Assembly (NCBI RefSeq): GCF_009669325.1
Contig: NZ_SZWE01000001.1
Location: 2,113,501-2,177,500, forward strand
Source of the DNA: Roseovarius bejariae
Lineage (GTDB): Bacteria; Pseudomonadota; Alphaproteobacteria; Rhodobacterales; Rhodobacteraceae
DNA: 64,000 bases
Direction of reading: 5' to 3'
A program made the translations under genes and the position numbers. Shown piece after piece: positions 46,986 to 57,592 of this stretch. A model generated the notes under the pieces. The model saw only the letters and a list, made by a program, of their open reading frames with translations. It ran no database searches and was not told the origin of the DNA. Each line of letters begins with the position of its first letter. The stretch's first letter is position 1.

Positions 46986-47062
46986 TGGCGACCCCGGCAG
47001 GATTCGAACCTGCAACCTGCCCCTTAGGAGGGGGCTGCTCTATCCAGTTGAGCCACGGGGCC
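46986..47062 (-). tRNA. tRNA-Arg (anticodon CCT), island insertion site
   Basis: 77 bases including an encoded CCA. Acceptor stem GGCCCCG / CGGGGTC (with a G-U pair), D arm GCTC-GAGC, anticodon stem GCCCC / GGGGC around the loop CTCCTAA (anticodon CCT, reading AGG), T arm with GTTCGAATC. The gene is intact. Its 3' 17 bases (46986-47002) are repeated at 38631-38647, so it is the attR side of the island and stays functional after insertion. Confidence 0.97.
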
Positions 47063-47207
47063 GCGCAGCATCCTCCATACCGGGCCGAAAGCGCTTTGTC
47101 ATGTCCCGAAATCGCGCAACCATGCGGCGCGGGCTGCGCGTGATCTGCTTGATCCTTCCGGGGCGTTTGCGATAACAGGGGTCAAAGGCCTTTCAGGACA
47201 ATCAGCC

Positions 47208-48236
47208 GTGACCAACCCCGAAAACCGCCCCCTTACCCTGCGCGATGTCTCCGAGGCATCTGGCGTTTCGGAAATGACTGTCAGCCGCGTGTTGCGTAAT
47301 CGTGGTGACGTATCAGACGCCACACGCAAGCGCGTTCTGGAGGCGGCGAAGCAACTGGGCTATGTTCCCAACAAGATCGCCGGGGCCCTGGCCAGCCAGC
47401 GGGTCAACCTCGTGGCCGTGATCATCCCCTCCATGTCCAACATGGTTTTTCCCGAAGTCATGACGGGGATCAGCCAGGTGTTGGAAGAAACCGACCTGCA
47501 ACCCGTCGTGGGCCTGACCGACTACTTGCCGGAAAAAGAGGAAAAGGTGCTTTACGAGATGCTCTCGTGGCGCCCCTCCGGCGTGATCATCGCGGGGTTG
47601 GAACATTCCGACGCGTCGCGCGCCATGTTGCGCGCCTCGGGGATTCCCGTGGTCGAGATCATGGATACCGATGGTACGCCCGTCGACTCCGTGGTCGGTA
47701 TCTCGCACCGCCGCGCCGGTCAGCAGATGGCCGAGGCCATTCTCAAGGGTGGTTACAAACGTATCGGGTTCCTTGGCACCAAGATGCCGCTCGATCACCG
47801 GGCCCGCAAACGGTTCGAGGGCTTCACCCAGGCGCTTGCAAAGGCGGGCGTGGAGATCGCGGATCATGAATTTTATTCCGGGGGGTCCGCTCTCGTCAAA
47901 GGCCGAGAGATGACCGAGGCCATACTCGCCCGCAGCCCCGATCTGGATTTCCTCTATTATTCCAACGACAAGATCGGCGCGGGCGGTTTGATCTATCTTT
48001 GGGAAAAGGGCGTCGACATTCCCAACCAGATCGGTCTGGCGGGGTTCAACGGGTTGAGCCTGCTCAAGGGGCTGCCGCTCGAACTGGCTTCGATGGATGC
48101 CTGTCGGCTTGAAATTGGTCGCCGTGCGGCCGAGATCATCGCCAAACGCGTGGAGGAAGATGCCGACACGCCTGAACCGTCGCACATCGCGCTGGAGCCC
48201 ACGATTACCTACGGGGATACCCTGCGCCGACCCTGA
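47208..48236 (+). CDS. LacI/GntR-family transcriptional regulator
   Basis: 342 residues from a GTG. The LacI HTH is at residues 8-60: TLRDVSEASGVSEMTVSRVLRNRGDVSDATRKRV and the hinge KIAGALASQR. The periplasmic-binding-protein-like domain has VIIPSMSNMVFPEVMTGI, GVIIAGLEH, VGISHRRAGQQMAEAIL, YYSNDKIGAGGLIYL and GLAGFNGLSL. The sequence is nearest to the gluconate-operon repressor GntR branch. The downstream gene is not a sugar catabolic gene, so its target lies elsewhere or is itself. Just right of the tRNA, it is back in core-type codon use. Confidence 0.9.
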   Translation: MTNPENRPLTLRDVSEASGVSEMTVSRVLRNRGDVSDATRKRVLEAAKQLGYVPNKIAGALASQRVNLVAVIIPSMSNMVFPEVMTGISQVLEETDLQPVVGLTDYLPEKEEKVLYEMLSWRPSGVIIAGLEHSDASRAMLRASGIPVVEIMDTDGTPVDSVVGISHRRAGQQMAEAILKGGYKRIGFLGTKMPLDHRARKRFEGFTQALAKAGVEIADHEFYSGGSALVKGREMTEAILARSPDLDFLYYSNDKIGAGGLIYLWEKGVDIPNQIGLAGFNGLSLLKGLPLELASMDACRLEIGRRAAEIIAKRVEEDADTPEPSHIALEPTITYGDTLRRP

Positions 48237-48366
48237 CATAAGGCCATTTTTTCGGTCTCGCGTCTTGCCTTCCATGACCAGATATTAACCATCTTCCGCA
48301 AATAACGTTGACCAGAACGGCCTCCTGTGACCGACTAATGGGGGGCCTTGTCATCATGGTACGAGA

Positions 48367-49317
48367 ATGCTGTTTGTGGGATTAATGGGAATGTTGGCCG
48401 TCGGTGCGACGGCTTTCTATGGTTTTGATGCGCTTGTCGCAGATCCTGATGGCGAGGGGGCGGATGCTGTGCCCCAACCGGGGCAGGCACCGGAAACCGG
48501 CGCCCCCACGCATTTGGACATCTCGGCATTGGATGAGGGGGGCAGCGCAATTACCGAAGGTACGGATGGCGTGGACACCCTCTCAGGCAGTGAAGGCCTT
48601 GATCAGATCAACGGGTATGGCGGTGGCGATCATATCGACGGGTTTGAAGGCCGTGATGACCTTCACGGTGAGGCGGGGCAAGATACGCTTATCGGCTCCG
48701 AAGGCGAGGACACCCTGCATGGAGGTGATGGAGATGACGTCCTGTCCGGTGGGGCCGATGACGATACGCTTTTTGGCGGCAACCAAGATGATGTGCTTGA
48801 TGGTGACCATGGCGATGACAGCCTTGTCGGAAGCGATGGCAACGATACCTTGAGTGGCGGTGCAGGGGACGACGCTCTGCATGGCGAACTGGGCCATGAC
48901 AATCTGGCCGGTGGACCGGGGCAGGACACGCTTTTTGGCTCCAACGGCAACGACATTCTGAACGGCGCAGATGATCAGGATGCAGACTACCTAAACGGCG
49001 GCGCCGGGGAGGATACGATCGCTGCCGGAGCCGGTGATGTCGTCAATACAGGTGATGGCGCCGATACTGTCACTTTGAATGCGCGCTTGGCAAATGACCA
49101 CCAGCCGCTGATTACAGATTTCTCGGCTGACGAAGATGGTCTTGCCGTGATTTTTGATGATTTTGCCGACCCAGATCCTGACGTCACGATTGAAGAAGAC
49201 CCGGTTTCGGCCAATCGTATGTCCGTTCTGATAAACGGGAATGCGGTCGCGTCGCTTGATCGTTCCCCCGGCTTGACTTTGGACCATATCACGTTGATCC
49301 CGCAAAGTAGTCTATAG
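48367..49317 (+). CDS. RTX calcium-binding repeat protein
   Basis: 316 residues. An N-terminal hydrophobic helix (LFVGLMGMLAVGATAFYGF) may anchor it. From about residue 65 to 215 there are some fifteen nonapeptide repeats of GGxGxDxLx type, such as GGDGDDVLSGGADDDTLFGG and GGAGDDALHGELGHDNLAGG; each pair binds calcium in a parallel beta-roll outside the cell. The last 90 residues (NARLANDHQPLITDFSADED onward) are the non-repeat C-terminal domain seen in type I secreted RTX proteins. A signal-like N-terminus with type I-like C-terminus is unusual. Start site weak; an in-frame ATG at 48388 is possible. Confidence 0.85.
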   Translation: MLFVGLMGMLAVGATAFYGFDALVADPDGEGADAVPQPGQAPETGAPTHLDISALDEGGSAITEGTDGVDTLSGSEGLDQINGYGGGDHIDGFEGRDDLHGEAGQDTLIGSEGEDTLHGGDGDDVLSGGADDDTLFGGNQDDVLDGDHGDDSLVGSDGNDTLSGGAGDDALHGELGHDNLAGGPGQDTLFGSNGNDILNGADDQDADYLNGGAGEDTIAAGAGDVVNTGDGADTVTLNARLANDHQPLITDFSADEDGLAVIFDDFADPDPDVTIEEDPVSANRMSVLINGNAVASLDRSPGLTLDHITLIPQSSL

Positions 49318-49736
49318 GGATCAAAGGCGACGCGGTTGATGAAACGCGCGTGCTGTCCTGACTCGTTTCAGGCGATCGAATGCAAAAATAAACTTACAGT
49401 TGTACGCTCTTGGGATTTGCTGGTCACCATTTGGACTTGTGGCAACCATTCGGGACTGTATCGAGTATCGGAACGATACGTTTCACAGCGGATGTTTTGG
49501 CGCCAAGCCGTCAACTATTCATCTGGCTTGCGTTAAGGCTGTGAATGGCGTGTAAGGCTTTGCAATAAAGTGTTTTTCCAAACTTCGTCCGGCCAATTTT
49601 CTACGAGCGTACGCTGGAGACGATCACCGTCGAAATCACCAACTTGCTTGACGGCTCCAGCACGGAGATTGTCTTGCCGGTTGTAGCGCAGGCGGTGGAA
49701 TGAGCGTACAGATCACCCAGACCGGAAATTGATGTC
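49318..49736. other. Intergenic region with a short gene-like remnant
   Basis: 419 bases without a normal gene. Between 49569 and 49703 one plus-strand frame without ATG encodes 44 residues ending ERTLETITVEITNLLDGSS and a hydrophobic EIVLPVVAQAVE tail, which reads like a protein C-terminus and may be a decayed gene. The rest is AT-richer than neighbouring genes; nothing else is recognised. Confidence 0.35.
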
Positions 49737-50213
49737 ATGCGCGGCCTGTCGATCACACTCCTCTCATGGGGCATGATGATCTTCTGGGACGGTGCGATCG
49801 CCCAGACACAAGAGGGGTTCGAGGCCACCAAAGATCCGGCCATCGTTGAACAGATTTCCCCGATCGCCCCTGATGAAGCCGGGGGACTCTCGATAGAAGA
49901 TACAGCGCCGATCCTGGACGAGATATTCGCGATTTATGATGTCACATCGGTTGAGGATGAACTGACGGAGGATGAAGGGGCCGCAGGCGGCAATGCCCCG
50001 AATGAGACTGAGGCCGGCCAGACATCGCCCGAGGTTGCGCAACCTGAGACGGGTGACTGCGAAGCAGATGGGACTTTGTCGATGACTTTGGGCGCGGACT
50101 GTGCGCAGGGCACCATGCCAATCCAAGCCAAGAAGGCTGGGGCTTCCACGGGGCAGATCGTGACGCGTGACGATGGTGTGTACCTACAGGTGGCTCCCTC
50201 CGAGGCGCAATAG
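49737..50213 (+). CDS. Secreted acidic protein, function unknown
   Basis: 158 residues. A signal peptide (GLSITLLSWGMMIFWDGAIAQ) precedes a strongly acidic, low-complexity middle (VEDELTEDEGAAGGNAPNETEAG, PEVAQPETGDCEADG) and a C-terminal segment with two cysteines (DCEADG and DCAQGTMP) and TGQIVTRDDGVYLQV. No family is recognised. It lies 53 bases upstream of the CsgH-like gene on the same strand and may be co-transcribed, so a surface or fibre-related role is possible. Confidence 0.55.
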   Translation: MRGLSITLLSWGMMIFWDGAIAQTQEGFEATKDPAIVEQISPIAPDEAGGLSIEDTAPILDEIFAIYDVTSVEDELTEDEGAAGGNAPNETEAGQTSPEVAQPETGDCEADGTLSMTLGADCAQGTMPIQAKKAGASTGQIVTRDDGVYLQVAPSEAQ

Positions 50214-50266
50214 GCCCCCACCTGATAAACAATGCTCGAAGGCATTGCTGGATAATGGAGTATGAG

Positions 50267-50632
50267 ATGAAGATCAGTCGACTATTATTCGCGCTCCTCG
50301 CGGCCTGGCCCTTTTCCGTGGCCTCTGATGAGGTTCCGCGTGCTTGGCTCGATATGTCCCAAAACGATGGGCTTGTTCAGATTGAGGTCTTCTCGAACCT
50401 TGAAAAGGGGGTAGGCGGAGAGTACCAGCTTGACGTCGTCAAGAGTGGCCCAAGCGGTAAATCCGTCAACAGGCAATCGGGTACGGTGCCCGTGTCCCAA
50501 GGTGAGGCCATGGGCCCCCTTTCGGTCTCGCGCGTCTCGCTTGAACCCGAGGCCAGTTTGAGCGTCACATTGAAGGTGACCGACAAGAACGGGTCTGTCT
50601 TCGAAGATGAGAAATCCCTGACCGGTCAGTGA
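50267..50632 (+). CDS. CsgH-like curli assembly chaperone candidate
   Basis: 121 residues from the ATG at 50267 (TGGAG upstream). Signal peptide ending near SVASDE; the mature chain is an immunoglobulin-like beta sandwich pattern: LVQIEVFSNLEKGVGGEYQLDVVKSGPSGKS, the SGTVPVSQGE turn, LSVSRVSLEPEASLSVTLKVTDKNG. This fits CsgH, the alphaproteobacterial curli chaperone that blocks premature amyloid growth. No csgA, csgB or csgG gene lies in the window, so the assignment is by pattern only. Confidence 0.5.
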   Translation: MKISRLLFALLAAWPFSVASDEVPRAWLDMSQNDGLVQIEVFSNLEKGVGGEYQLDVVKSGPSGKSVNRQSGTVPVSQGEAMGPLSVSRVSLEPEASLSVTLKVTDKNGSVFEDEKSLTGQ

Positions 50633-50902
50633 CCTTGCCGCGGGAAATGGGACCGCCGGTTTTTAGAATTGTGGGTGGTCACTCGAACCAACGCCTTTGA
50701 TCAAGGCAGCGGGCTGGTGATGATCGGACGCGCCAAGCCATTCGTAAGCTGTTGGCGCGACTGTACATTCCCTCTTCCCTTTTGTGTGGGAATCTCTTAT
50801 ACGCCCCCATCGCTTGGATATATCCTTGCGACATCTCCATAGGACCCTGCTGGACGACATCCCGGCTTGTGCCCTCAACCCTTAATCTCAAAGGAGACCC
50901 CG

Positions 50903-51172
50903 ATGTCGATCACAGTCGAAGAAAAAGCACGCCTGATGAAAGAATACGCAACCAAAGACGGCGACACCGGCTCGCCCGAAGTTCAGGTTGCCATTCTCAC
51001 CTCGCGTATCTCCACGCTGACCGAGCACTTCAAGACCCATAAGAAAGACAACCACGGCCGCCGTGGTCTTCTGAAAATGGTCGCACAGCGCCGGAAGCTG
51101 CTGGACTACCTCAAAGGCAAAGATGAAGGCCGTTACCAGGACCTGATCAAACGCCTCGGCATCCGCCGCTAA
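50903..51172 (+). CDS. rpsO: Ribosomal protein S15
   Basis: 89 residues from the ATG at 50903 (AAGGAG upstream). Universal S15 motifs: [17 protein letters not shown], the [32 protein letters not shown] block and [13 protein letters not shown]. It binds 16S rRNA in the 30S platform. It is followed by a strong terminator and, 400 bases on, by pnp, the conserved rpsO-pnp order. Confidence 0.98.
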   Translation: MSITVEEKARLMKEYATKDGDTGSPEVQVAILTSRISTLTEHFKTHKKDNHGRRGLLKMVAQRRKLLDYLKGKDEGRYQDLIKRLGIRR

Positions 51173-51200
51173 CAGGTTTCGATCCATCGGATCACGCAAG

Positions 51201-51230
51201 CGCCCGTTCGGTCCCCCGAGCGGGCGTTTT
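51201..51230 (+). terminator. Rho-independent terminator of rpsO
   Basis: An 11-bp stem CGCCCGTTCGG / CCGAGCGGGCG (one G-U pair) with a 4-base loop is followed by TTTT, 28 bases after the stop. Typical for rpsO. Confidence 0.9.
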
Positions 51231-51241
51231 GCGTTCCCTGC

Positions 51242-51276
51242 GTTTCGTACGAAACGCGCGTACAAAACGTACGACT
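51242..51276. repeat. CGTACG-rich palindromic repeat, copy B
   Basis: Matches 21562-21596 in 34 of 35 positions, again directly after a transcription unit. It lies 12 bases after the rpsO terminator. Confidence 0.75.
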
Positions 51277-51580
51277 TGCCACCGCACGCCCCGTTAATCC
51301 GCAGGCCCGCCGACAGCGATACCGACGCAATACCGACGTTTTGCCGACGCGGCGCAGAGTGGCCCTTTCCCTTGCTTTGCAGGCTTAACGTCCGATTCGC
51401 GCGGCCTGCGCCGATCTATCCTTTCAAAACAGTCAAAACTCCTGTAATGCGCAGGCATCTGAGACGTGACGCTCTGACCCCGGCGCATGGAATGGTAGAG
51501 AGGGGTCGGCGGCAATGGGGCCGCCATTGAAACGGAAGACTTGGGATACGCCCAAGAGCGCTTCCAACTAGGATACGACG
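51277..51580 (+). promoter_or_regulatory. Leader and promoter region of pnp
   Basis: 304 bases without a gene. Near its end GGCGGC (51508-51513) and GCCGCC (51520-51525) form a hairpin about 55 bases before the pnp start. In enterobacteria the pnp leader hairpin is cut by RNase III for autocontrol; a similar role is possible here but not shown. Confidence 0.35.
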
Positions 51581-53716
<2,136 letters not shown>

Positions 53717-53741
53717 TCGGTCCCTTCTCTTATCCAAACAG

Positions 53742-53771
53742 AAGGCCCCGGCATGTGTCGGGGCCTTTTTG
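53742..53771 (+). terminator. Rho-independent terminator of pnp
   Basis: AAGGCCCCG / CGGGGCCTT form a 9-bp stem with an 8-base loop, followed by TTTT. It lies 25 bases after the stop. Confidence 0.92.
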
Positions 53772-54000
53772 TATGCAGGGGGTAAGGCATCGCGGATTTT
53801 CCCCGTGAAGGTGAAGAGAGCGACTGCGATAATCCCGTCATTACGTTGTTTTTGGGTAGCGAGTGCAAACGTAACCAGTTGTTAGGGTTTTGTATGCAAC
53901 GTGTGTTGAGGCAAGGGTGTCATCACTCACGTAAAATCGCCAATGGGTTCTTGCGAAAACGCCAAGGCCCATTGGCGACACTCCCGATAGATCGGATATG

Positions 54001-54459
54001 TCAAAGGGGGAGGGCGGTTGTCTTGAAGACCGTCCGCAGGGCAAAGCTGGATTGCATCTTGGCGACACTCGGGAGGCGTGTCAGGTACTGCCGGTGTATG
54101 CGCGCGAAATCCTCGGTGTTTTCTGCCACGACCTTCAGAATGTAATCGGCAGCCCCGGCTGTCAGGTGACATTCCAGAACGTCGGGAATGCGCGCCACGG
54201 CCTTTTCAAAGGCTTCCAGCACCTCGTCGGCTTGCGTCGACAGGGTGATTTCGACAAAGATCGTCGCAGGCATCCCCAGCTTGCGGGCATCCAGAAGTGC
54301 CACGTAGTCGCGGATATATCCTTCGGCTTCAAGGCGCTGCACCCGCCTGTGACAGGCACTGGCCGACAGGTTCACCGCTTCGGCCAGGTCGGCGTTCGAA
54401 ATTCGACCCCGCCTTTGCAGAACATCTAAAAGCCGCCGATCCATCGCGTCCAAAGCCAT
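54001..54459 (-). CDS. Lrp/AsnC-family regulator, probable AldR
   Basis: 152 residues from the ATG at 54459; a GTG/ATG slightly upstream is possible. HTH of AsnC type (DAMDRRLLDVLQRRGRISNADLAEAVNLSASACHRRVQRLEAEG) and ligand-binding RAM domain (IFVEITLSTQADEVLEAFEKAV, ECHLTAGAADYILKVVAEN). It is divergent from ald with 138 bases between, the classic layout of an Lrp-type activator of alanine dehydrogenase, and probably senses alanine or another amino acid. Confidence 0.92.
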   Translation of the reverse strand: MALDAMDRRLLDVLQRRGRISNADLAEAVNLSASACHRRVQRLEAEGYIRDYVALLDARKLGMPATIFVEITLSTQADEVLEAFEKAVARIPDVLECHLTAGAADYILKVVAENTEDFARIHRQYLTRLPSVAKMQSSFALRTVFKTTALPL

Positions 54460-54597
54460 ATGCGCAAGGCCTTTCGTCAAAACCCCAAGTTATTCGAAGG
54501 TTATTCACAAAATACGGTGTAACGCGAGGGAAATATCAACCCGATTGCGTGCCACCTGCGACATTCTGCACCTTATAGAATGCGAGGAGGATACCCC

Positions 54598-55716
54598 ATG
54601 AAAATCGGATGCCCAACCGAGATCAAGCCACAAGAATTCCGCGTCGGCATGACGCCCAATGCCGCGCAAGAGGCTGTAGCCCACGGTCATGACGTCATCA
54701 TTCAATCGGGCGCCGGTTTGGGCGCCGGGTTCGAGGATGCCGCTTATGAGGCGGCTGGCGCCAAGATCATCGACACCGCCGAGGAAGTCTTTGCCACGGC
54801 CGACATGATTGTGAAAGTCAAAGAACCCCAAGCAGTCGAACGCAAGATGCTGCGCGAAGGCCAGCTTCTGTTTACCTATCTTCACCTCGCACCCGACCCC
54901 GCCCAAACCCGTGACCTGCTTGAATCCGGCTGTACGGCCATTGCCTATGAAACAGTGACCGATGATCGTGGCGGCCTGCCGCTGCTGGCGCCCATGTCTG
55001 AGGTTGCCGGCCGTCTGGCGCCGCAGGTGGGGGCCTATACCCTGCAAAAGGCCAATGGTGGCCGTGGTGTTTTGATGGGCGGCGTGCCCGGCGTCGGCCC
55101 GGCGAAGGTTCTGGTCATTGGCGGCGGTGTCGTGGGCACCCACTCTGCCCGTATCGCGGCAGGTATGGGCGCGGATGTGACCGTGCTCGACCGTTCGCTG
55201 CCGCGCCTGCGGTACCTTGATGATGTCTTTGGCGACACGTTCAACACCGGCTATTCCTCGGCGGGCCTTCTGGCCGAGCATCTGGAAGAGGCCGACATGG
55301 TCATCGGTGCGGTCCTCATTCCCGGGGCCGAGGCGCCCAAGCTGGTGCGCCGTGATCAGTTCCCCAGCATGAAACCGGGTGCGGTTCTGGTGGACGTTGC
55401 AATCGACCAGGGCGGCTGCTTCGAGACCTCAAAGGCGACCACCCACGCCGACCCGATCTATGAGGTTGATGGCATCATGCACTACTGCGTGGCCAACATG
55501 CCCGGTGCTGTTGCGCGCACCTCGACGATTGCGCTTGGCAACGCCACGATGCCCTTCATGCTGGCCTTGGCCGACAAAGGGTGGAAACAGGCCTGTGCCG
55601 ACGATCCGCACTTGCTGAACGGTTTGAACGTCCACGCCGGGCAGTTGACCTATTACGCCGTGGGCAAGGCCCTTGGGATCGACGTGATCTCGCCGCAAAT
55701 GCTTGTCAAAGGATAA
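54598..55716 (+). CDS. ald: Alanine dehydrogenase
   Basis: 372 residues from the ATG at 54598 (GAGGAGG upstream). [18 protein letters not shown], the catalytic lysine in [16 protein letters not shown] with its histidine, the NAD-binding [28 protein letters not shown] and [16 protein letters not shown] match alanine dehydrogenase throughout. It oxidises alanine to pyruvate and ammonia with NAD, or the reverse, in the cytoplasm. A strong bidirectional hairpin follows. Confidence 0.97.
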   Translation: MKIGCPTEIKPQEFRVGMTPNAAQEAVAHGHDVIIQSGAGLGAGFEDAAYEAAGAKIIDTAEEVFATADMIVKVKEPQAVERKMLREGQLLFTYLHLAPDPAQTRDLLESGCTAIAYETVTDDRGGLPLLAPMSEVAGRLAPQVGAYTLQKANGGRGVLMGGVPGVGPAKVLVIGGGVVGTHSARIAAGMGADVTVLDRSLPRLRYLDDVFGDTFNTGYSSAGLLAEHLEEADMVIGAVLIPGAEAPKLVRRDQFPSMKPGAVLVDVAIDQGGCFETSKATTHADPIYEVDGIMHYCVANMPGAVARTSTIALGNATMPFMLALADKGWKQACADDPHLLNGLNVHAGQLTYYAVGKALGIDVISPQMLVKG

Positions 55717-55725
55717 GATAAATTT

Positions 55726-55748
55726 CCGGGCCCCCATGCGGGGCCCGG
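55726..55748. terminator. Bidirectional hairpin between ald and the hydrolase gene
   Basis: CCGGGCCCC / GGGGCCCGG form a perfect 9-bp stem with a 5-base loop between the convergent genes; weak T/A stretches flank both sides (AAATTT before, TT-A-CTTTT after). Confidence 0.8.
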
Positions 55749-56678
55749 TTACTTTTGGGCCGACTCAAGTGCAGGTCGCAGCAGGCGGAGCACTTCTTCA
55801 CTGTGCGAATAGGCAAGCGCATGGCCCGCGCCTTCAATGACGTCATGTTCTGCCCTGCGGTTCCACTCGGCCAGTTTGCCCATCCCAGAGATCGGAATCA
55901 CATCATCATCGCGCCCCCAGATCGCCAGAACCGGCAGGCCGCATTCGGCAATCGTGCGATGCTCCTCCTCAAGGTCGCGGTCCAAAATCCCCCGCATAGA
56001 AGCCAGAACCGCCCCCCGAAACCCGCGGTACCGCAGTTCATTCTGCTGCCGATCCACGATATCCGGCACGCTTGAGGGCATGTCGCGCTCGGTCTCGGTC
56101 CCCTTGCGGAAAGACCGGCCATACATCGCCATGAAAAGCCACCGCCCAAAGCCGCCGTAATTCACCACCAAGCGCGCCACAGGGCCAAGATCATGCCCCA
56201 TCCCTGCCGGAGCCAGCAGGATCAGCTTTTTCAGCCGCTCAGGGTGCTGCGCCGCATAGCAGGCCCCGATCGCGCCACCCATGGAGTAACCGATAAGCGT
56301 AAACCGATCAGCTACCTCAAGATGCGCCAGCAATTCCTCAAGTTGTGCTGTAAAATAGCCCCCCTCCTGCGCCCCACGGGGCCGGTCTGAATACCCGCGC
56401 CCATACAGGTCATAGGTCAACACCCGATAGCCCGCCTCGGCCAACCGGGGGGCGATCCCTTCCCAGACAAAGGATGGCGTTGTCAGGCCGTGAACGCAGA
56501 CGACCAATGGCCCACCTTCCGGGCCAAGCCATTGATAGTGCGTCACTCCGCGCGACAGTTCCGCAAACTCACCGGGTGCGGACTGCCGGGCCGATGGCCC
56601 CATGCGCGGGCGCAAAACCTCGGCCACCGTGGGCGCCAGAATCACCCCCGCCAGACCGGCAAAAAACCACTCGATCAT
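55749..56678 (-). CDS. Alpha/beta hydrolase
   Basis: 309 residues; the ATG at 56678 overlaps the stop of the upstream gene (ATGA). An N-terminal hydrophobic helix (WFFAGLAGVILAPTVAEVL) may anchor it. Fold marks are VVCVHGLTTPSFVWEG (oxyanion hole), LTYDLYGRGYSDRP, the nucleophile elbow GYSMGG, the acid loop WGRDDDVIP and the histidine in EGAGHALAYSH. Substrate unknown; lipase/esterase or haloperoxidase-like. Last gene of a coupled minus-strand operon. Confidence 0.85.
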   Translation of the reverse strand: MIEWFFAGLAGVILAPTVAEVLRPRMGPSARQSAPGEFAELSRGVTHYQWLGPEGGPLVVCVHGLTTPSFVWEGIAPRLAEAGYRVLTYDLYGRGYSDRPRGAQEGGYFTAQLEELLAHLEVADRFTLIGYSMGGAIGACYAAQHPERLKKLILLAPAGMGHDLGPVARLVVNYGGFGRWLFMAMYGRSFRKGTETERDMPSSVPDIVDRQQNELRYRGFRGAVLASMRGILDRDLEEEHRTIAECGLPVLAIWGRDDDVIPISGMGKLAEWNRRAEHDVIEGAGHALAYSHSEEVLRLLRPALESAQK

Positions 56679-57592
56679 TGCGCGTTCTGCCACGCATCAA
56701 GGATGTAGCGGCTTGTCATCAGGTCCAGATGCGCGCCGCCGCCATTCTTGAACAGAGTGATCTCGTCTTCGCTTTGCCGGGTGAATTTTTCAGGTTCATA
56801 ATGATCGGCCAGAAGGTCATCGCGGGTGATTGTCCCAGCCTCAAGCGGGATCTTGATCTCGCCTATATGGCCTACTGTGGTGTCATAGCTGTCCACGAAT
56901 ATACGTACCCGCTTGATGCCCTCATCATCCACCTCGCGCATATCCGGGCGGTAGGCCCCGATCACATCGATATGCTGACCCGGTTGGAACCATTCTCCCT
57001 TCAGGACCGGTTCGGTCGACATGGTGGCCGAGGTGACGATATCGGCATCCTTGACCGCGCGTTCCAGATCATCCGCCACCCGCAGGCCCGGGCAATCCTC
57101 GCACATGGCTTCGGCATTGGCGCGGGTGCGGTTCCAGACGCGGAAGCGCGCCTTGGGGAAGGCGGCCTGATAGGCCTCGAATAGCGACCGGCCCACGGTT
57201 CCGGCACCCACGATCAGGATGTTTTCGCTGTCGGGGCGGGCCAGTTTGCGCGCGGCAAACAGGCTATCGCCCGCCGTCTTCCACTTGGTCACAAGATGAA
57301 AGTCTACAAGTGCGGCCAGTGTGCCGTCTTTGTCCGAATACAGGTTCACCGCGCCGTTGATCATCGGATCCCCCTTGCCGGGGTTCCCGGGAAAGATCGT
57401 GGCGGTTTTCACGGCCATGCCCATTCCGTCGATCCAGGCCGCGCGCGACAAAAGGGTATCGGGATCGCGGTAGAGGAAGGTATCGCCGATCTCGGCCTTG
57501 GGCAGTTTGTGACCGGCCTCAAAGGCATCGCAGAGGCCAAGCCAATCAAGGTGTTTCTGGCCCTCGTCGAATGGAATGATCGTGATGCTCAT
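56675..57592 (-). CDS. Ornithine cyclodeaminase/mu-crystallin family protein
   Basis: 305 residues; the ATG at 57592 overlaps the HAD gene stop (ATGA). NAD-binding Rossmann motif ILIVGAGTVGRSLFEAY near residue 125; AVNLYSDKDGTLAALVDFHLVTKWKTAGDSLFAARKLAR is the family core before it. Members include ornithine cyclodeaminase, alanine dehydrogenase of archaea and ketimine reductases. Given the neighbouring alpha/beta hydrolase and HAD genes, no specific pathway can be named. Confidence 0.87.
   Translation of the reverse strand: MSITIIPFDEGQKHLDWLGLCDAFEAGHKLPKAEIGDTFLYRDPDTLLSRAAWIDGMGMAVKTATIFPGNPGKGDPMINGAVNLYSDKDGTLAALVDFHLVTKWKTAGDSLFAARKLARPDSENILIVGAGTVGRSLFEAYQAAFPKARFRVWNRTRANAEAMCEDCPGLRVADDLERAVKDADIVTSATMSTEPVLKGEWFQPGQHIDVIGAYRPDMREVDDEGIKRVRIFVDSYDTTVGHIGEIKIPLEAGTITRDDLLADHYEPEKFTRQSEDEITLFKNGGGAHLDLMTSRYILDAWQNAQ

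Noticed and set aside
48580..49080. A tandem DNA repeat that looks at first like a CRISPR or minisatellite
   Set aside because: The periodicity of about 27 bases is the coding of RTX nonapeptides; units are degenerate and there are no unique spacers.
50663..50902. Short minus- and plus-strand frames before rpsO
   Set aside because: No ribosome-binding sites, signal or family features; the stretch is the promoter region of rpsO.
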